From assembly GCF_022376445.1 (NCBI RefSeq), contig NW_025954961.1:1736001-1800000 (forward strand): DNA of 64,000 bases, given 5' to 3'. The DNA comes from Fomitopsis serialis (Eukaryota; Basidiomycota; Agaricomycetes; Polyporales; Fomitopsidaceae). Positions 53,942 to 64,000 of the stretch are shown here, in pieces. The stretch's first letter is position 1, and the number at the start of each line of letters is the position of its first letter. Under the pieces are notes generated by a model. That model was not told where the DNA came from, did not search any database, and worked only from the letters and a program-made list of their open reading frames with translations. The position numbers and the translations under genes are program-made.

Positions 53942-54450
53942 TAGCACAAGCTCCTGAGCAAAGGTGAGCATTTCTGCATGACAACTCCTGGTTACAGCTC
54001 CATAGCTGCATGACTGTCACTGATCAGTTGCATGTTGTTGTTTTGTTTTGTCTTACCCTCAGTCACTTCCTCATTCACTGCACTAGCAGATTCTGAAAAA
54101 ATCTTTCTCAACAGATTGCAGCAACATGCTCAAAGTTGTAACACCTGCACAAGCACAGGCCACACGTACAGCTTGTCTTCAGAAGCTGTTGCTGGCCACC
54201 AGCCAACTCCCTTTGCAAGTTCAGTACCCTGGCTAGAGAAGCAAGTCCATTATGGACAGTGCTTGATGCTGAACCAGAGCAAGCGGAGCCCTTCCCACAA
54301 TTGGATGTGACTCAACAACCTCAACACCACACCCATTATATGCCAATGCAGGAGCCTCCTGATACCCCTGTGAGTCATGATGTTTAATCTCACTGAACCA
54401 TTCTCAGTGATGGTTATGAAACTCATCAAGATTGAACAAGCAAGTGCAAG
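53460..54450. other. CpG-depleted stretch
   Basis: About 1 kb with only three CpG dinucleotides (about 53817, 54166 and 54283) while TpG and CpA are abundant; sequence on both sides is CpG-rich. No intact gene is visible. The pattern is that of old methylated repeat DNA. Confidence 0.75.
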
Positions 54451-55380
54451 CACTTCTCGCTTCTAAGCATGGGAAAAATTCCCCACAAGCAGGTTCATCG
54501 ACACATGCAAACGAAGAGCCTGAGACGACTCGAACTCAGTCTACGAAGTCAAATAAGGCTGCGAAACAGACCGTATTCGATGGCGTTGTCATTACTATCC
54601 CTGCATGGCTCTCCGCGTACAAGCGCAAGCACGGAGCCGTGCTACTCGTCCGCAAGACGTCTCACTCGCGCAATCATCTGTTGACGAAGACGATCGTGGC
54701 ACTCGTTCTCGAAGTAGCGAAGCCGAATTTGACCAATTGAAGACGCCGCGTCGACTTCGGGTGACATGAGGCACCATCAACTTCGCAGGAACATCGCATT
54801 CTGAGAGAACGGCCACAAGCCAGCGCGGAGGACCATGCAAGATCGTCGATCGGTCAAGGCCAACCAGAAACGTTACCGAAACAGAAGGCGTGGAGACGAT
54901 TGACCGCCTTCTGGAAGCACAGGTTGCACCCGCTGTCATCATCCCTGCATACGCAAAGTCATATGTCGCTCGGACGATAGTCTGCGGTTGATATCTTCGA
55001 TTGTCACGCCCGCCACACGGACACTGGCGCACGGAGCTCGTGGAGGTCTTATTCCATGCCTCGCTACTCGCGAATAGCCATGTTCAAGGAGCGCTTGGAC
55101 ACTCGTCTCGGTCCTGGCGATCTCAATCGCGGCTTATACAGGCGGCCTAAACCCGTAAGTTGATCCATGGAACCGTATATGACACGTGCTTACAATGCGC
55201 ACGTTCTAGGTCGGTGGACACATACAGCAAGAGAGGGGAGCGAGCGACGTCATGGACGGGGACGAGAGCAACGTGGATGCCGTAATTCGGGGGAAGACGC
55301 TGAAGAGACGCAGAAGCCCGGAGATAGAGCCAGCGGCAATGGGACGGACGACTCGGACGCCGCGACGACGGAGGATATGA
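54432..55380 (+). CDS. Unrecognised gene, at least three coding-like blocks
   Basis: Block 1 (54432-54740) reads 'QTVFDGVVITIPAWLSAYKR', then 'KTIVALVLEVAKPN', with strong G/C third-position bias. Block 2 (about 54780-54990, another frame) reads 'GVETIDRLLEAQVAPAVIIP' and 'AYAKSYVARTIV'. Block 3 starts with ATG 55056 ('MFKERLDTRLGPGDLNRGLY'), has a clean 55-nt intron (55155-55209) and ends in a basic tail ('KTLKRRRSPEIEP', TGA at 55378-55380). How the blocks join is unclear because of frame changes like those in neighbouring genes. The true start may lie upstream in the CpG-poor region ('DAEPEQAEPFPQLDVTQQPQ' at about 54265). No family recognised. Confidence 0.4.
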
Positions 55381-56081
55381 GGCCAACGAAGAGACATATC
55401 GGTCGTCACGAGCGCGATCTTCGTCCTATATCTCAGGAAGTTGGCGAACGAGGCCCTGGGTCGGACTCGGAAGACTGAACTGTGAAGCACGCGTGCGTGT
55501 TCAGTCAATATGTACGTAAGTACATGTCGGCCCCGCTTCATGAGTCACAGTCGATGCTGAGCGGACATGGAGGCAGGACGGAGGCGGAGAAGTCTGTGGA
55601 AGTTCCGCGTTCCTTAAAACGGATTACTTGCGCGGCGATACCTCGCGTCCGTTCCGACATGTGGATATAAGGATATTAATCCCGCTGGTCAGTCGCTATA
55701 GCCTGATGCCAGGGGTTTTAAACGAGCGCGGTGGATAGCGTACAAGTCATATTGTGTAATGGATGATATATCGGACATTGCCAGATGAGCAGGGATGCAA
55801 CCGAGATGAAGCTGGAGCGATGTAAGTGAACAGCCGCTTCGCCGGTGGACTGCCAGTGCGCGGATTGCCTCTCGATCACAGCCGCGCGTGCCGCGAGGTC
55901 GCGCGTGACCCGTGTCCGTGACGGATGTTGAACGCGTGACATATCGCGGACGTGACATGGCGCGGGGGAGCGCTTGGTGGGACCTTGTTTTTCGTCCTGC
56001 GACATATCTTGCCACCGTTTCCTCCTCTGCCTGCCCGCATAGACCGCCTTGTACTCTCCTCGACACTCCAGACGACGGACG
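55381..56081. other. Intergenic, PHO80-type cyclin promoter
   Basis: No supported gene. Open frames on both strands here overlap and lack intron signals. Confidence 0.45.
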
Positions 56082-57590
56082 ATGCTCGCTTTTGCGCCTC
56101 CCATGCAGCATTCGGCCCATGCATCCACCGTGACGGCGGTAGATCTGCCGCACCGACCCCAGTCATCCACGGCGGGCACCTCTTCACGTCCTCCGATACG
56201 CCCATCACAGCGGAAGCTGCACTCGTCCATCATCATTTCCCACCAACCCGCGTCCTCGTCGTCTCATATTGCCGTGACTGCAGGCTCTGCCAGCAGGTCG
56301 GCGCCCCTCGAGGCTCAAGCAACCCATCGCCCGACGCCACAGCGCACCCCTCCATCCCACCCCATCCCTGCCGTCGTGCGGCAGCGCCAGGAGGACGATG
56401 ACCCGCATACACCGCCGGCCTCCGACTCGGAGGATAATGAGCCTGGGCAGCCGGACGTCTCGGGCGCCGATGTTCATAAGTACGAGCCTGAGACGCTCCT
56501 GCGAATGCTGGCAACTGCCTTGCAACGCATAGCCGAGTTGAATGCTAGTATACCTGCAGAATCATACATGCCGCAGCATGGTCACTCGCACTCGCTAGAC
56601 CATAACAAGGATCACCATCCTCCTATATGGCGGACACTCACCAGCGCGTCTCGTCACTCCCTCTCTACGACTTCCTCCCTTGCATTTCACGCACGAAACG
56701 TGCCTACTATTGCCCTCGAGGGGTATCTGAACCGGATACACAAGTATTGCCCAGCTAGCAATGAGGTCTTCGTGTCGTGCTGGTGTACCTAGACCGTATG
56801 TCCAAGTTGGCGAAGGAGGCATGCGGGAAGACATTTCCAATCGACATGTACAACATCCACCGCCTTATAATTGCGGGTGTCACGGTAGCCAGCAAGTTCT
56901 TCAGTGATGTGTTTTACACAAATTCACGTTACGCCAAGGTGAGCCCCTATTGTTCCACCGTCTAGATATAGGAGGCAGTCCTCATCAGATTTCCAATAGG
57001 TCGGTGGTCTGCCTCTGGCTGAGCTCAACCAGCTGGAGTTGCAGTTCCTTCTTCTCAACAACTTCAGCCTCCCGATCTCGTGCGAGGAGATGGAGTACTA
57101 CACTACCATGGTTGACCTACAGTCGAAGATACCCGAAGGCGTGGACCTCACCCCCTATCTTCCATCATCCTCCTCCGATGTACGGCAACCTGTGAGCCCC
57201 ATGGAGTTCTTCACCGCCGTCGACGCATACTATGGGCAACATCATTCCATTCGCCCCTCCATTCCTCCCCGCAACTTCGACGATGACGAGTTCAGCCCAT
57301 ACCATTTATCCTCACGGCGGTCTCTGCTCTCGATGTCTGACGCGGCGAGCGAAGCGGGCACGGAGACGGACCTAGATGGTTCGACCGACGACGAGCCGAC
57401 CATCCGACCGCCACACTCCTCGTCCTCCTCGGAGACGATGAGTCTGCATAGCGCCGCGAGCGGCGACGCCGACTCCATCTTTACCCAAGACAGCGACATG
57501 AGTCGGGAGGAGAACGGCGATGTCAGCATGCAGCGGCAGCCGGAGGGGACGCCTGGCAGGGAATACATGATTGTGAGGACTCCGAGTTAA
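56082..57590 (+). CDS. PHO80: Pho80-type cyclin (one apparent 1-nt deletion)
   Basis: Negative regulator partner of Pho85-like CDK in phosphate signalling, nuclear/cytoplasmic. Exon 1 56082-56938, intron 56939-56999, exon 2 57000-57590; about 482 aa. A disordered Ser/Pro/His-rich N-terminus of about 200 residues precedes the cyclin box: 'RNVPTIALEGYLNRIHKYCP', 'LVYLDRMSKLAKEACGK', 'IDMYNIHRLIIAGVTVASKF', 'FSDVFYTNSRYAKVGGLPL' and 'AELNQLELQFLLLNNFSLPI'. This is nearly the Pho80/Preg consensus. The C-terminus is Ser/Asp/Glu-rich. One base is missing at about 56776, inside 'NEVFVS|LVYLDRM'; with it restored the model is 1449 nt. The gene name rests on the box sequence; a Pcl6/7 role is possible. 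Confidence 0.87.
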
Positions 57591-58205
57591 TGAATGGGAC
57601 TTTCTGGGTAGACGGTAGAAGCGGCAGCATAGACTCAAGGGCATCCCGTTTCAGGACTTGTATTACTACTGCATCGTTTGCTTGCACTGATGCCGATATC
57701 ACACATATTTATATGCAACCGTACAATACAGTATGCCATGTTTACTTTTCCTATCGTGATGCAAAGTGTATGCCAATGCAATATCAAATCGACTAAAACT
57801 TTCGTGTGTCTTGGGGCATTGGTTTCAGTCAGTCTCGCAACAAATATGGTCCAGTTGTAGTGTTCGATCGTGAATTGCATTATGTACTGCTGCGGCACCC
57901 ACACGCGTCTATGTACGTCTGAACACAAGACCGCGATGTGGTTTCAAACGTTCAACGACAAGTGATTCTGCCTCGGTATCACTAGGCTATTGCCATCCCA
58001 TGCGGACGGCGGTGGCACTGGACGCACGCAAATGTCTATCATTGTTCTCCGAAGGGTTATTGTACTAATAGATCTTGGAGTGCCATAAAAGGGTCTGCAG
58101 GCTGAAGTGAGGCCCATTGGTCGACGATCCCATCCATCGCCATCTGTACGCTCTCATTATCGATATCTAGGTCCACTATTCCCAACCACACGCAAGCAGC
58201 GAACG
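57591..58205. other. Intergenic
   Basis: PHO80 3' region and flank of the LRR pair. No feature was recognised. Confidence 0.45.
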
Positions 58206-60260
58206 ATGGCGCGCACCAGGCTTTCGTGATCGCCCAATCCTACCTCACGGTGAGAGGACGGTCGAGCTAGGTACCGTTGCATCGCCGCGTATCATCACCA
58301 ATGGTGCTACGGGCATCTTTCTCTGGCCGGCGTAGGCCGCTTCATCACCCTGCTCAGGCAGAAGGAGAACGCGGAGGTCGTGCAAGCCGAAATTGAAAGC
58401 ATCCAAGGCAAGTACGGTCGCGGACCCAGCAGCCCAAGCTTCCCAAACACCCATGTCCGTTCACGGCATCGTTACTGGCACAGCGTGGTGTGTGGACAAG
58501 GGCGAGGAGGACTCGGAGGGCCGGCCGTACATAAGCGGCTTAGCGTTCACTTGGTCCGCGTTGCCAGCCGATTCGGGCTTTGGGACGGCGGTGGGTTGTT
58601 CAAGCATAGCTCATACATACCGGACTGACCACAATTATTGCAGATATGACGAGGGGATATCCATCATCGACGTCACAAAGCCTGAGTCTCCTGCCTACTG
58701 TTTCATCAGGTCAGAACGACGGTGTCGTCCCATCGACGCGCAAGAGTATATGTCCGCCTACGGTCACGCTCCCACAGACGAGCGGAAATTGGAACGCGCT
58801 CTACAGATCCTGGCAGATATTCCTCTGGTGACACAGGACATGCTCAACGAGGCGTGGCCAGAGCAGGACCGGAATGAAACCGCGGATACCAACCCTGCTG
58901 ATGTCGAAGTAGTCGCCACGACTGCGGATGCCGATGAGCCTCAAGTCACGGCGGACGCCCTCATTCCTCTCTCGTTCAGATGTCGTTGGTACCCGCGCTG
59001 GACCAGGCTATATCGACTGGCGACACGAGCATGATCGAAAGACTGTTGTCGCAGCTTGACAAGGATCACCAGATTCGTTCGTACCTACGAATCAGAAGCC
59101 TTTCCCAAGCAGCGCAGTCTCCTTGCTCGAAGCCTGTTGCTCAATGACGTGCAAGCCGAAGCCGTGGATCTTTCTGGCTTCCATCTGTCTACCGACCAGC
59201 TTCTCCAGATCCTGTCCTCCTGCAAGGAGCCAGTGTGCTCCCTGAACCTTTCATTCAATGAATGCATCACATCGGAAACCGTGGCGCAGCTGCTCACGAC
59301 ATCACCATCCCTACGTCGACTCGTTCTCATCGGCTGTACGTCGATCAAGGAGGCCGATCTCTTCGATCTGCTGCGAAACGAGTCCAAGCTGTTCTACAAG
59401 CTCGACACTCTCTTGCACCCTTCCTTGCTTGAAATATCCGAGCCTCCGCGCTGGCCCGTGGCCTTCACCTTCGCATCCACATCGCATGCTACGACGGCGC
59501 CCAGAATACGCGGCTGCTGCTTGCCTGTCTTCACTCCGACAAGCATTGTGCAGTCTCTTCTTGACTTCGCAGAGGTCATCGCGCAGTCTCCCGCGGCGTT
59601 CTTCGCGTCCGACGGCGGCATGGTGGCTCAGGCGGCGTTCACCGCAACGCGGAAACCAGGACAGCCGTTCTCCGAGAGAAGCCTCGCGGCGGCGCCCCTC
59701 TTCGGCCTGAAAGCTTTGGCCAAGGGCTCGCACCCCAGCTGGGTATGCATGTATCAATGGGGCCAACTGGAGACCCCGACTGGATGCCAGTACACCTTCA
59801 ACAGATACAGGAACATCGAGAACATTGACGAAGAAGACGGAGGAGGCACCGATGAAGACCGCCGGCGACCGTCAGTCGAACGCTTCGACCTGCAAGGTTT
59901 TCTGGCTGCGCTCGAGAGCGAAGGTCGGCCATCCGTCCGGACGAGTTGGTCGCTAAACTTTCGCAGTTTCTACTGTCCAAGGAAGAGTCCGAGAGACGCA
60001 CCTCTGAAGCGTCGCGAGCGAGACCTACGTCTTTCATCCCGACGCTACCTGCGAGTGAGGCTGACTTGCAGCAAATGTATAGAGAGATGCAGCAGAGGGA
60101 ACAAGAGATACAGCAGATGGAACTGCAAAGAATCCGGAATCGAGATAACAAGACAGCCATGTTCATGCCGGGCTATTATATCAGGCAGTTCATGCAGACT
60201 GTGGCTACACACGACGCGGAGTATAGGCTTTTTGGCTATTGGGGAGATTCGGAAAAGTGA
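58206..60260 (+). pseudogene. LRR-type protein, decayed copy 1
   Basis: Upstream paralogue of the gene at 60681. The reading frame is broken repeatedly: the first codons already hit a stop, small deletions remove parts of the N-terminal domain, and frames change near 58980-59100 and 59940. Long conserved blocks remain ('DVQAEAVDLSGFHLSTDQLL', 'LNLSFNECITSETVAQLL', 'ADLFDLLRNESKLFYKLDTL', 'PEVI'-like loop, 'MFMPGYYIRQFMQTVATHDA', 'EYRLFGYWGDSEK'). Because copy 2 is intact over the same length, decay after duplication is more likely than sequencing error, though both may contribute. Confidence 0.65.
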
Positions 60261-60680
60261 GGTTGTCGTTGGGTTGTCGTGTAGGCCATAGACGTCTTGC
60301 CGGCGAAGAACCGCCATGTACATGCCAGTGATGTATAGTAAGGGTTTCTACAGGTGCAATGTCAACGTTCGTTTGGTCCCTGCGGCAAAAGGCCTGGCCA
60401 TGGCGACTCGCCCCCGTTTCGACTGTCACGGTCTCGACTGTCTGCATCTAGTGATTGTTTAGTGACGTATGACTATACTGGTGCACGTGTACCACGCGGT
60501 ACGTACCATTGTGCACCCAAGCCGTCCCAAATGTTTCCTCGACGATAAAAGGCTCTCGCAGGTCCGAGCAGTAGGGCCAGCAGTCGACTTCCCGCTCCAT
60601 CATATTCCGTAGGTGGGTTGCTCTTTGATAGTTCCACCGCTCGTAGCTAAATTGCTGCCTACACGCGAACAGTCTCCAAC
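60261..60680. other. Intergenic between the two LRR copies
   Basis: Promoter of copy 2. The two gene starts share sequence only from about 25 bp before the ATG onward. Confidence 0.4.
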
Positions 60681-62733
60681 ATGGGACGAAGACACCAGGC
60701 TTTCGTGATCGCGCGAGTCGTACCTCACGGTGCCAAGGATGCCAGTGGTCGATCCAAGTACCGTTGTATCGCAGCATATCATCACCAACAGTGCCACGGA
60801 CGCCTGGCATTGCAAGGCCTAAGTCGCTTCGTCACCCTACTCAAACAGAAAGAGAATGCCGAGGTAGTCAGAGCTGAGATCCAGAGTATCCAAGGCAAGT
60901 ACGGTCGATGGACCCAGGAACCCGAGCTGCCCGATGTCCCATGTCCATTCACGGGGTCATTGCTGGGTATGGCGTGGTCCGTAGACAAGGGTGAAGAGGA
61001 CCCAGAGAGGCCACCGTACATGAGTGGCGTGACGTTTGCCTGGTCAGTGTTGCCAGCCGATAGCGGGCCAAGCTGGGACCGCCGTGAGTCATTCGAACAT
61101 AGTTCATATGAGACGAAACTGAACACTCTCCGCTGCAGGGGAAGACGACGGAATATCCATCATAGACGTAACAGAGCCTGAGTCCCCCGCCTATTGTCTC
61201 ATTCGGGCAGAAGGGCGCCGGCATCCTGTCGACGCGCAAGGTTATTTGCGCTACTACAATCACGAGAGAAACTCGGGTATCCTTCCGCATACCTTGGACG
61301 ACATCCCACTGGTGACACAGGACGTGCTCGACGAGGTATGGCCAATACAGGACAAGGAGCAAGGCATGGACGCCAAATCTACGGAGACCGAAGAGGGCTG
61401 CACACCTGCGGATGCCGGGGACCCTGAAGCCTCCATGGTGGACGCCCTCATACCCTCCCTCGCTCAGATGTTATTGAGGCCCGCACTGGACCAGGCTATG
61501 TCCAGTGGATATACGAGTAACATCGAGAGATTGTTGTCGCAGCCCGAGAAGGCTCACCAGATCCGTTCATATCTTCGACACCAGAAACCCATCCCGAGCA
61601 ATGCAGTCTCTCTGCTGGAAGCCTTGTTAGCCGATGAACAAGGTGAAGCAGTAGATCTGTCTGGCTTCGACCTGTCCACGAACCAACTTCTTCAAGTTCT
61701 GTCCTCTCGCAAGGGCGCAGTACAAGCTCTCAACCTTTCGTTCAATGAGTGCATCACATCGGAATCCATATCACATCTACTCACGACCTTTCCAACCCTG
61801 CGCCGACTCGTCCTCATCGGCTGCCAGTCAATCAAGGAGGCTGATCTCTTCGATCTCCTACGGAACAAGCCCAAACTGTTTTACAATCTGGATACCCTCC
61901 TGCATCCTTCCTTGCTCGATGTCTATGAGCCCCCGCGCTGGCCCGTCGCCTTTACCTTTGTGTGCACATCGCTAGCCACCATGGCGCCGAGGATGCGCGG
62001 CTGCTGCTTGCCTGTCTTCACTCCGACGAGTTTATTGCAGTCTCTCCTCGACTTGGTGGAGATCGCCGCGCGGTGTCCCCCAGTGTACGTCTCGTCCGAT
62101 GGTGGAGTGGCAGCTCAGGCAGTGTTCACCGCAACGCGGAAACCGGGGCAGCCGTTCTCTGAGAGAACCCTTGCGGCTGCACCCCTGTTCGGCTTGGATG
62201 CCTTTAACGCCCTAGGCTCGCACCCGAGGTGGACATGTATCTATCAATGGGGCGACCTGTTAGATGCGACGGGCTGCCAGTATACCTTCATCAGGTATAG
62301 GAGCATTGACGACATTGTCAACAAAGACGGAGACACGAAGGCACAACGTACCGATGAAGATCAATCACCAGTCAAATGTTACGACCTGCCTGGCTTTCTG
62401 GCTGCACTCCAGACCGAAGGGCGCCCGCCCGCCCCCGACAATCTGGTTGCTAAGCTGTCCCAGTTCTTACTGTCCAAGGAGGAATCCGAAAGACGCAGCG
62501 CTGAAGCGCCAAGGCAGACACGGGTGCCCGTACCAAATCTTGTAGGCACTCCGGAAGAACGAATGTTGCAGATGTATGCCCAGGGGCTAGAGACGGAACG
62601 GCAAATGCTCCACATTCGAGAGGACAAGACGGTTGCATTCATGTCTGACGATGAAGTCAAGCGAATCATGGGAACTATGGCTATATCTGACATGGAGTAT
62701 AGGCTTTTCGGCAATTGGGGAGATTCGAAGTGA
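60681..62733 (+). CDS. Leucine-rich-repeat-type protein, intact copy 2 (function unknown)
   Basis: Exon 1 60681-61083, intron 61084-61138, exon 2 61139-62733; 665 aa in one frame. The N-terminal 150 residues form an unrecognised domain ('RRHQAFVIARVVPHGAKD', 'MAWSVDKGEEDPERPPYMSG', 'VTFAWSVLPADSG', 'ISIIDVTEPESPAYCLIR'). Leucine-rich repeats at about residues 300-400 read 'AVDLSGFDLSTNQLLQVLS', 'VQALNLSFNECITSESI' and 'TLRRLVLIGCQSIKEADL'. The C-terminal half has 'CCLPVFTPTSLLQSLLDLVE' and ends in a charged helix. No F-box, kinase or NACHT motif is visible. It looks like a basidiomycete-restricted family. It lies directly downstream of its decayed copy in the same orientation. Confidence 0.75.
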
Positions 62734-62878
62734 GGGTATCATCTATGCCATGTACTTACACATACGGCGATGAGAATCGTGTTGTACAATAGGTCTCAGC
62801 AAGTGTAATGCTAGTGATCGCTCCGGGAAAACTACTTACATCATGATACAAAGTCACCAGAGCGCTCATGAACTACAC

Positions 62879-64000
62879 TCATAGTCCATCGACATCGTCG
62901 TCTATCATGACCTTCATCCTCCAACCGTGATCATCATCATCGGGCTCCTCGATCGCCCACACGATGTCTTCGTCGTCATCAGCAATACGCTGTGTATGTG
63001 TATGTTCCTCAGGTTTGCTCGACGGATCCTCCATTAGGCCATCGATGTCCACTTCCTCGTCTTCGGCCTTCTGCTTGCGAAGGGCAATCTCACTTTCGTC
63101 TTCCTATCGTACAAACGGCTTTGGTTACGTATGCTCGCATCCACGGGCGTGAGAATGGACATACGATGTCAAACTCATCCTCCTTCTCTTCATACTCCAC
63201 GTTCTCATCGACTTCTTCAAACCGCCTGCGAATGCGCCCCACCGTCTGGGGTAGGACAATGCCACACAAGGATGTTTCCGACATTGGTAGTGATACAATG
63301 GCGGCTTTCTTGGGATGCCACTGAATTCCGCCGTCAATATCGGGACGGCGAGCTGAACTGACACGTGTACTACTTACGTGGACATGAAGCAACGGTTCTG
63401 GTCCGCCATCGAGAGCCGTCGCAAATGACCCTCGTTTGCAAGGTCCCATATGTAGATCTTGTGCGACGCATTATCAGCCGCGCCTACATGCTTTCGTCAG
63501 ATTACCACCGTCAGTCACACGACGGATATCTCACCTCCTGCTAACCATTCGCCATCGGGGCTGTAAGCCATAGCATGCCATGCATTCTTGTTAATGGGAT
63601 CATTGAAACGGTATGTTGGCTCGAGCTCTTGTTCGATATACTCGCCTTCAGCGGCCGAGGCAGTGTACACGGGCAAGCTGAATTGCTTAAACACGATCAG
63701 ATGAGTTGGTGACTAACCGTCTACGGAATGATTTCAGCCGTACATTCATCTGCATAGCGACTGACCTACCGACCACCTTTGGCGAAGTCCAGACCCCTGA
63801 TGATGCCTGCTCCTGAGACTTTATGCCTTGCGATCATCTACGTAGAATGTGATGACCGAGATCAGCGTACTGCATGATGCACTGCACGGAAGAGAACCTA
63901 CAGTTTTCGTCCGCGTGTTGAATACCAGGACAGAACCCGCAGAGGTGCCGGCGAAGACATACCGGCCTGTGGGGTCGAAGCGCACAACAGTCATCGCCGA
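62879..64000 (-). CDS. SWD1: COMPASS subunit SWD1 / RBBP5 homologue, C-terminal part (runs off the right edge; several apparent indels)
   Basis: WD40 protein of the Set1/COMPASS histone H3K4 methyltransferase. Exons (minus): 64000-63902, 63837-63770, 63720-63535, 63483-63378, 63320-63165 and 63103-62879. WD40 blades: 'VVRFDPTGRYVFAGTSAGSV', 'GAGIIRGLDFAKGG', 'RLVTNSSDR', 'NKNAWHAMAYSPDGEWLAGG' and 'DNASHKIYIWDLANEG', then the RBBP5/Swd1 signature 'GNILVWHCPTP', 'WGAFAGG' and 'FEEVDENVEYEEKEDEFDI'. The acidic C-terminus ends 'MIDDDVDGL'. Frames change at about 63687 (T-run), 63423-63425, 63293, 63241 and 63219-63221 while motifs stay perfect, so assembly indels are likely. The N-terminal blades are outside the window. 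Confidence 0.83.

Noticed and set aside
54595..55032. 145-aa minus-strand open frame
   Set aside because: Plus-strand blocks over the same DNA have stronger codon bias and more natural protein-like segments; the minus-strand product is Arg/Ser/Cys-rich.
63090..63449. 119-aa minus-strand open frame as a separate gene
   Set aside because: It is a chimera of SWD1 exons, introns and shifted frames, explained by indels in the SWD1 gene.

Overview
The window looks like nuclear DNA of an agaricomycete basidiomycete. Introns are dense and short (mostly 48-65 nt, GT-AG), coding sequence is CpG-rich with G/C at third positions, and several proteins match basidiomycete-type families: the PMA1 N-terminus, a kinase with the 'WVDRYDFL' N-terminal box, a Pho80-type cyclin, an SSXT co-activator and an ape-type LINE. 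No organelle or bacterial signature was seen. All functional calls come from reading translated sequence; no database search was possible.

Layout. 0-13 kb (all on the minus strand): the 5' end of the plasma-membrane H+-ATPase PMA1, a YEA4-type UDP-GlcNAc transporter, a basidiomycete kinase, a Pcl-type cyclin, an SH3-domain protein and a polyQ SSXT/SS18-like SWI/SNF co-activator. 13.9-24.0 kb: one full-length, apparently young non-LTR retrotransposon (LINE) of about 10.1 kb. It is bounded by a 13-15 bp target-site duplication, ends in 50 adenines and carries an extra 5' ORF, a zinc-knuckle ORF1 and an EEP-RT ORF2. It sits about 320 bp upstream of ribosomal protein uL2 (RPL2/RPL8). 26-34.9 kb: a tandem array of short-chain dehydrogenase/reductase (SDR) genes built from two and a half copies of a roughly 2.9 kb unit plus a diverged copy. 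35.5-37.6 kb: an eight-exon FGGY sugar kinase. 38.6-42.2 kb: an intact SDR and three SDR relics on the opposite strand. 42.7-48.3 kb: a TDP2-like phosphodiesterase and two related cyclin genes. 49-53.4 kb: ribosomal protein eS25, an unknown small gene and glucosidase II beta (GTB1). 53.4-54.45 kb: an almost CpG-free stretch. 54.4-57.6 kb: an unrecognised gene and a PHO80-type cyclin. 58.2-62.7 kb: two copies of an LRR protein, the first decayed. The right edge holds a COMPASS subunit SWD1/RBBP5 homologue that runs out of the window.

A property of the whole window matters to any user. Many otherwise well-conserved genes are broken by single missing bases, often in homopolymers, while the protein motifs on both sides stay perfect. 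Spliced models of the kinase, SH3, SSXT, PHO80, LINE ORF1 and 50-kb genes come out exactly one or two bases short of a multiple of three. Assembly indels are the simplest explanation; real pseudogenisation is the alternative and is favoured for the first LRR copy and the SDR relics.

Functional themes: Pho85-type cyclins (up to four cyclin genes in 64 kb), ER glycan processing and nucleotide-sugar supply (GTB1, YEA4), chromatin (SSXT, SWD1), and a redox/sugar neighbourhood in which a sugar kinase lies between two blocks of SDR genes. No CRISPR array, tRNA or rRNA gene was found.
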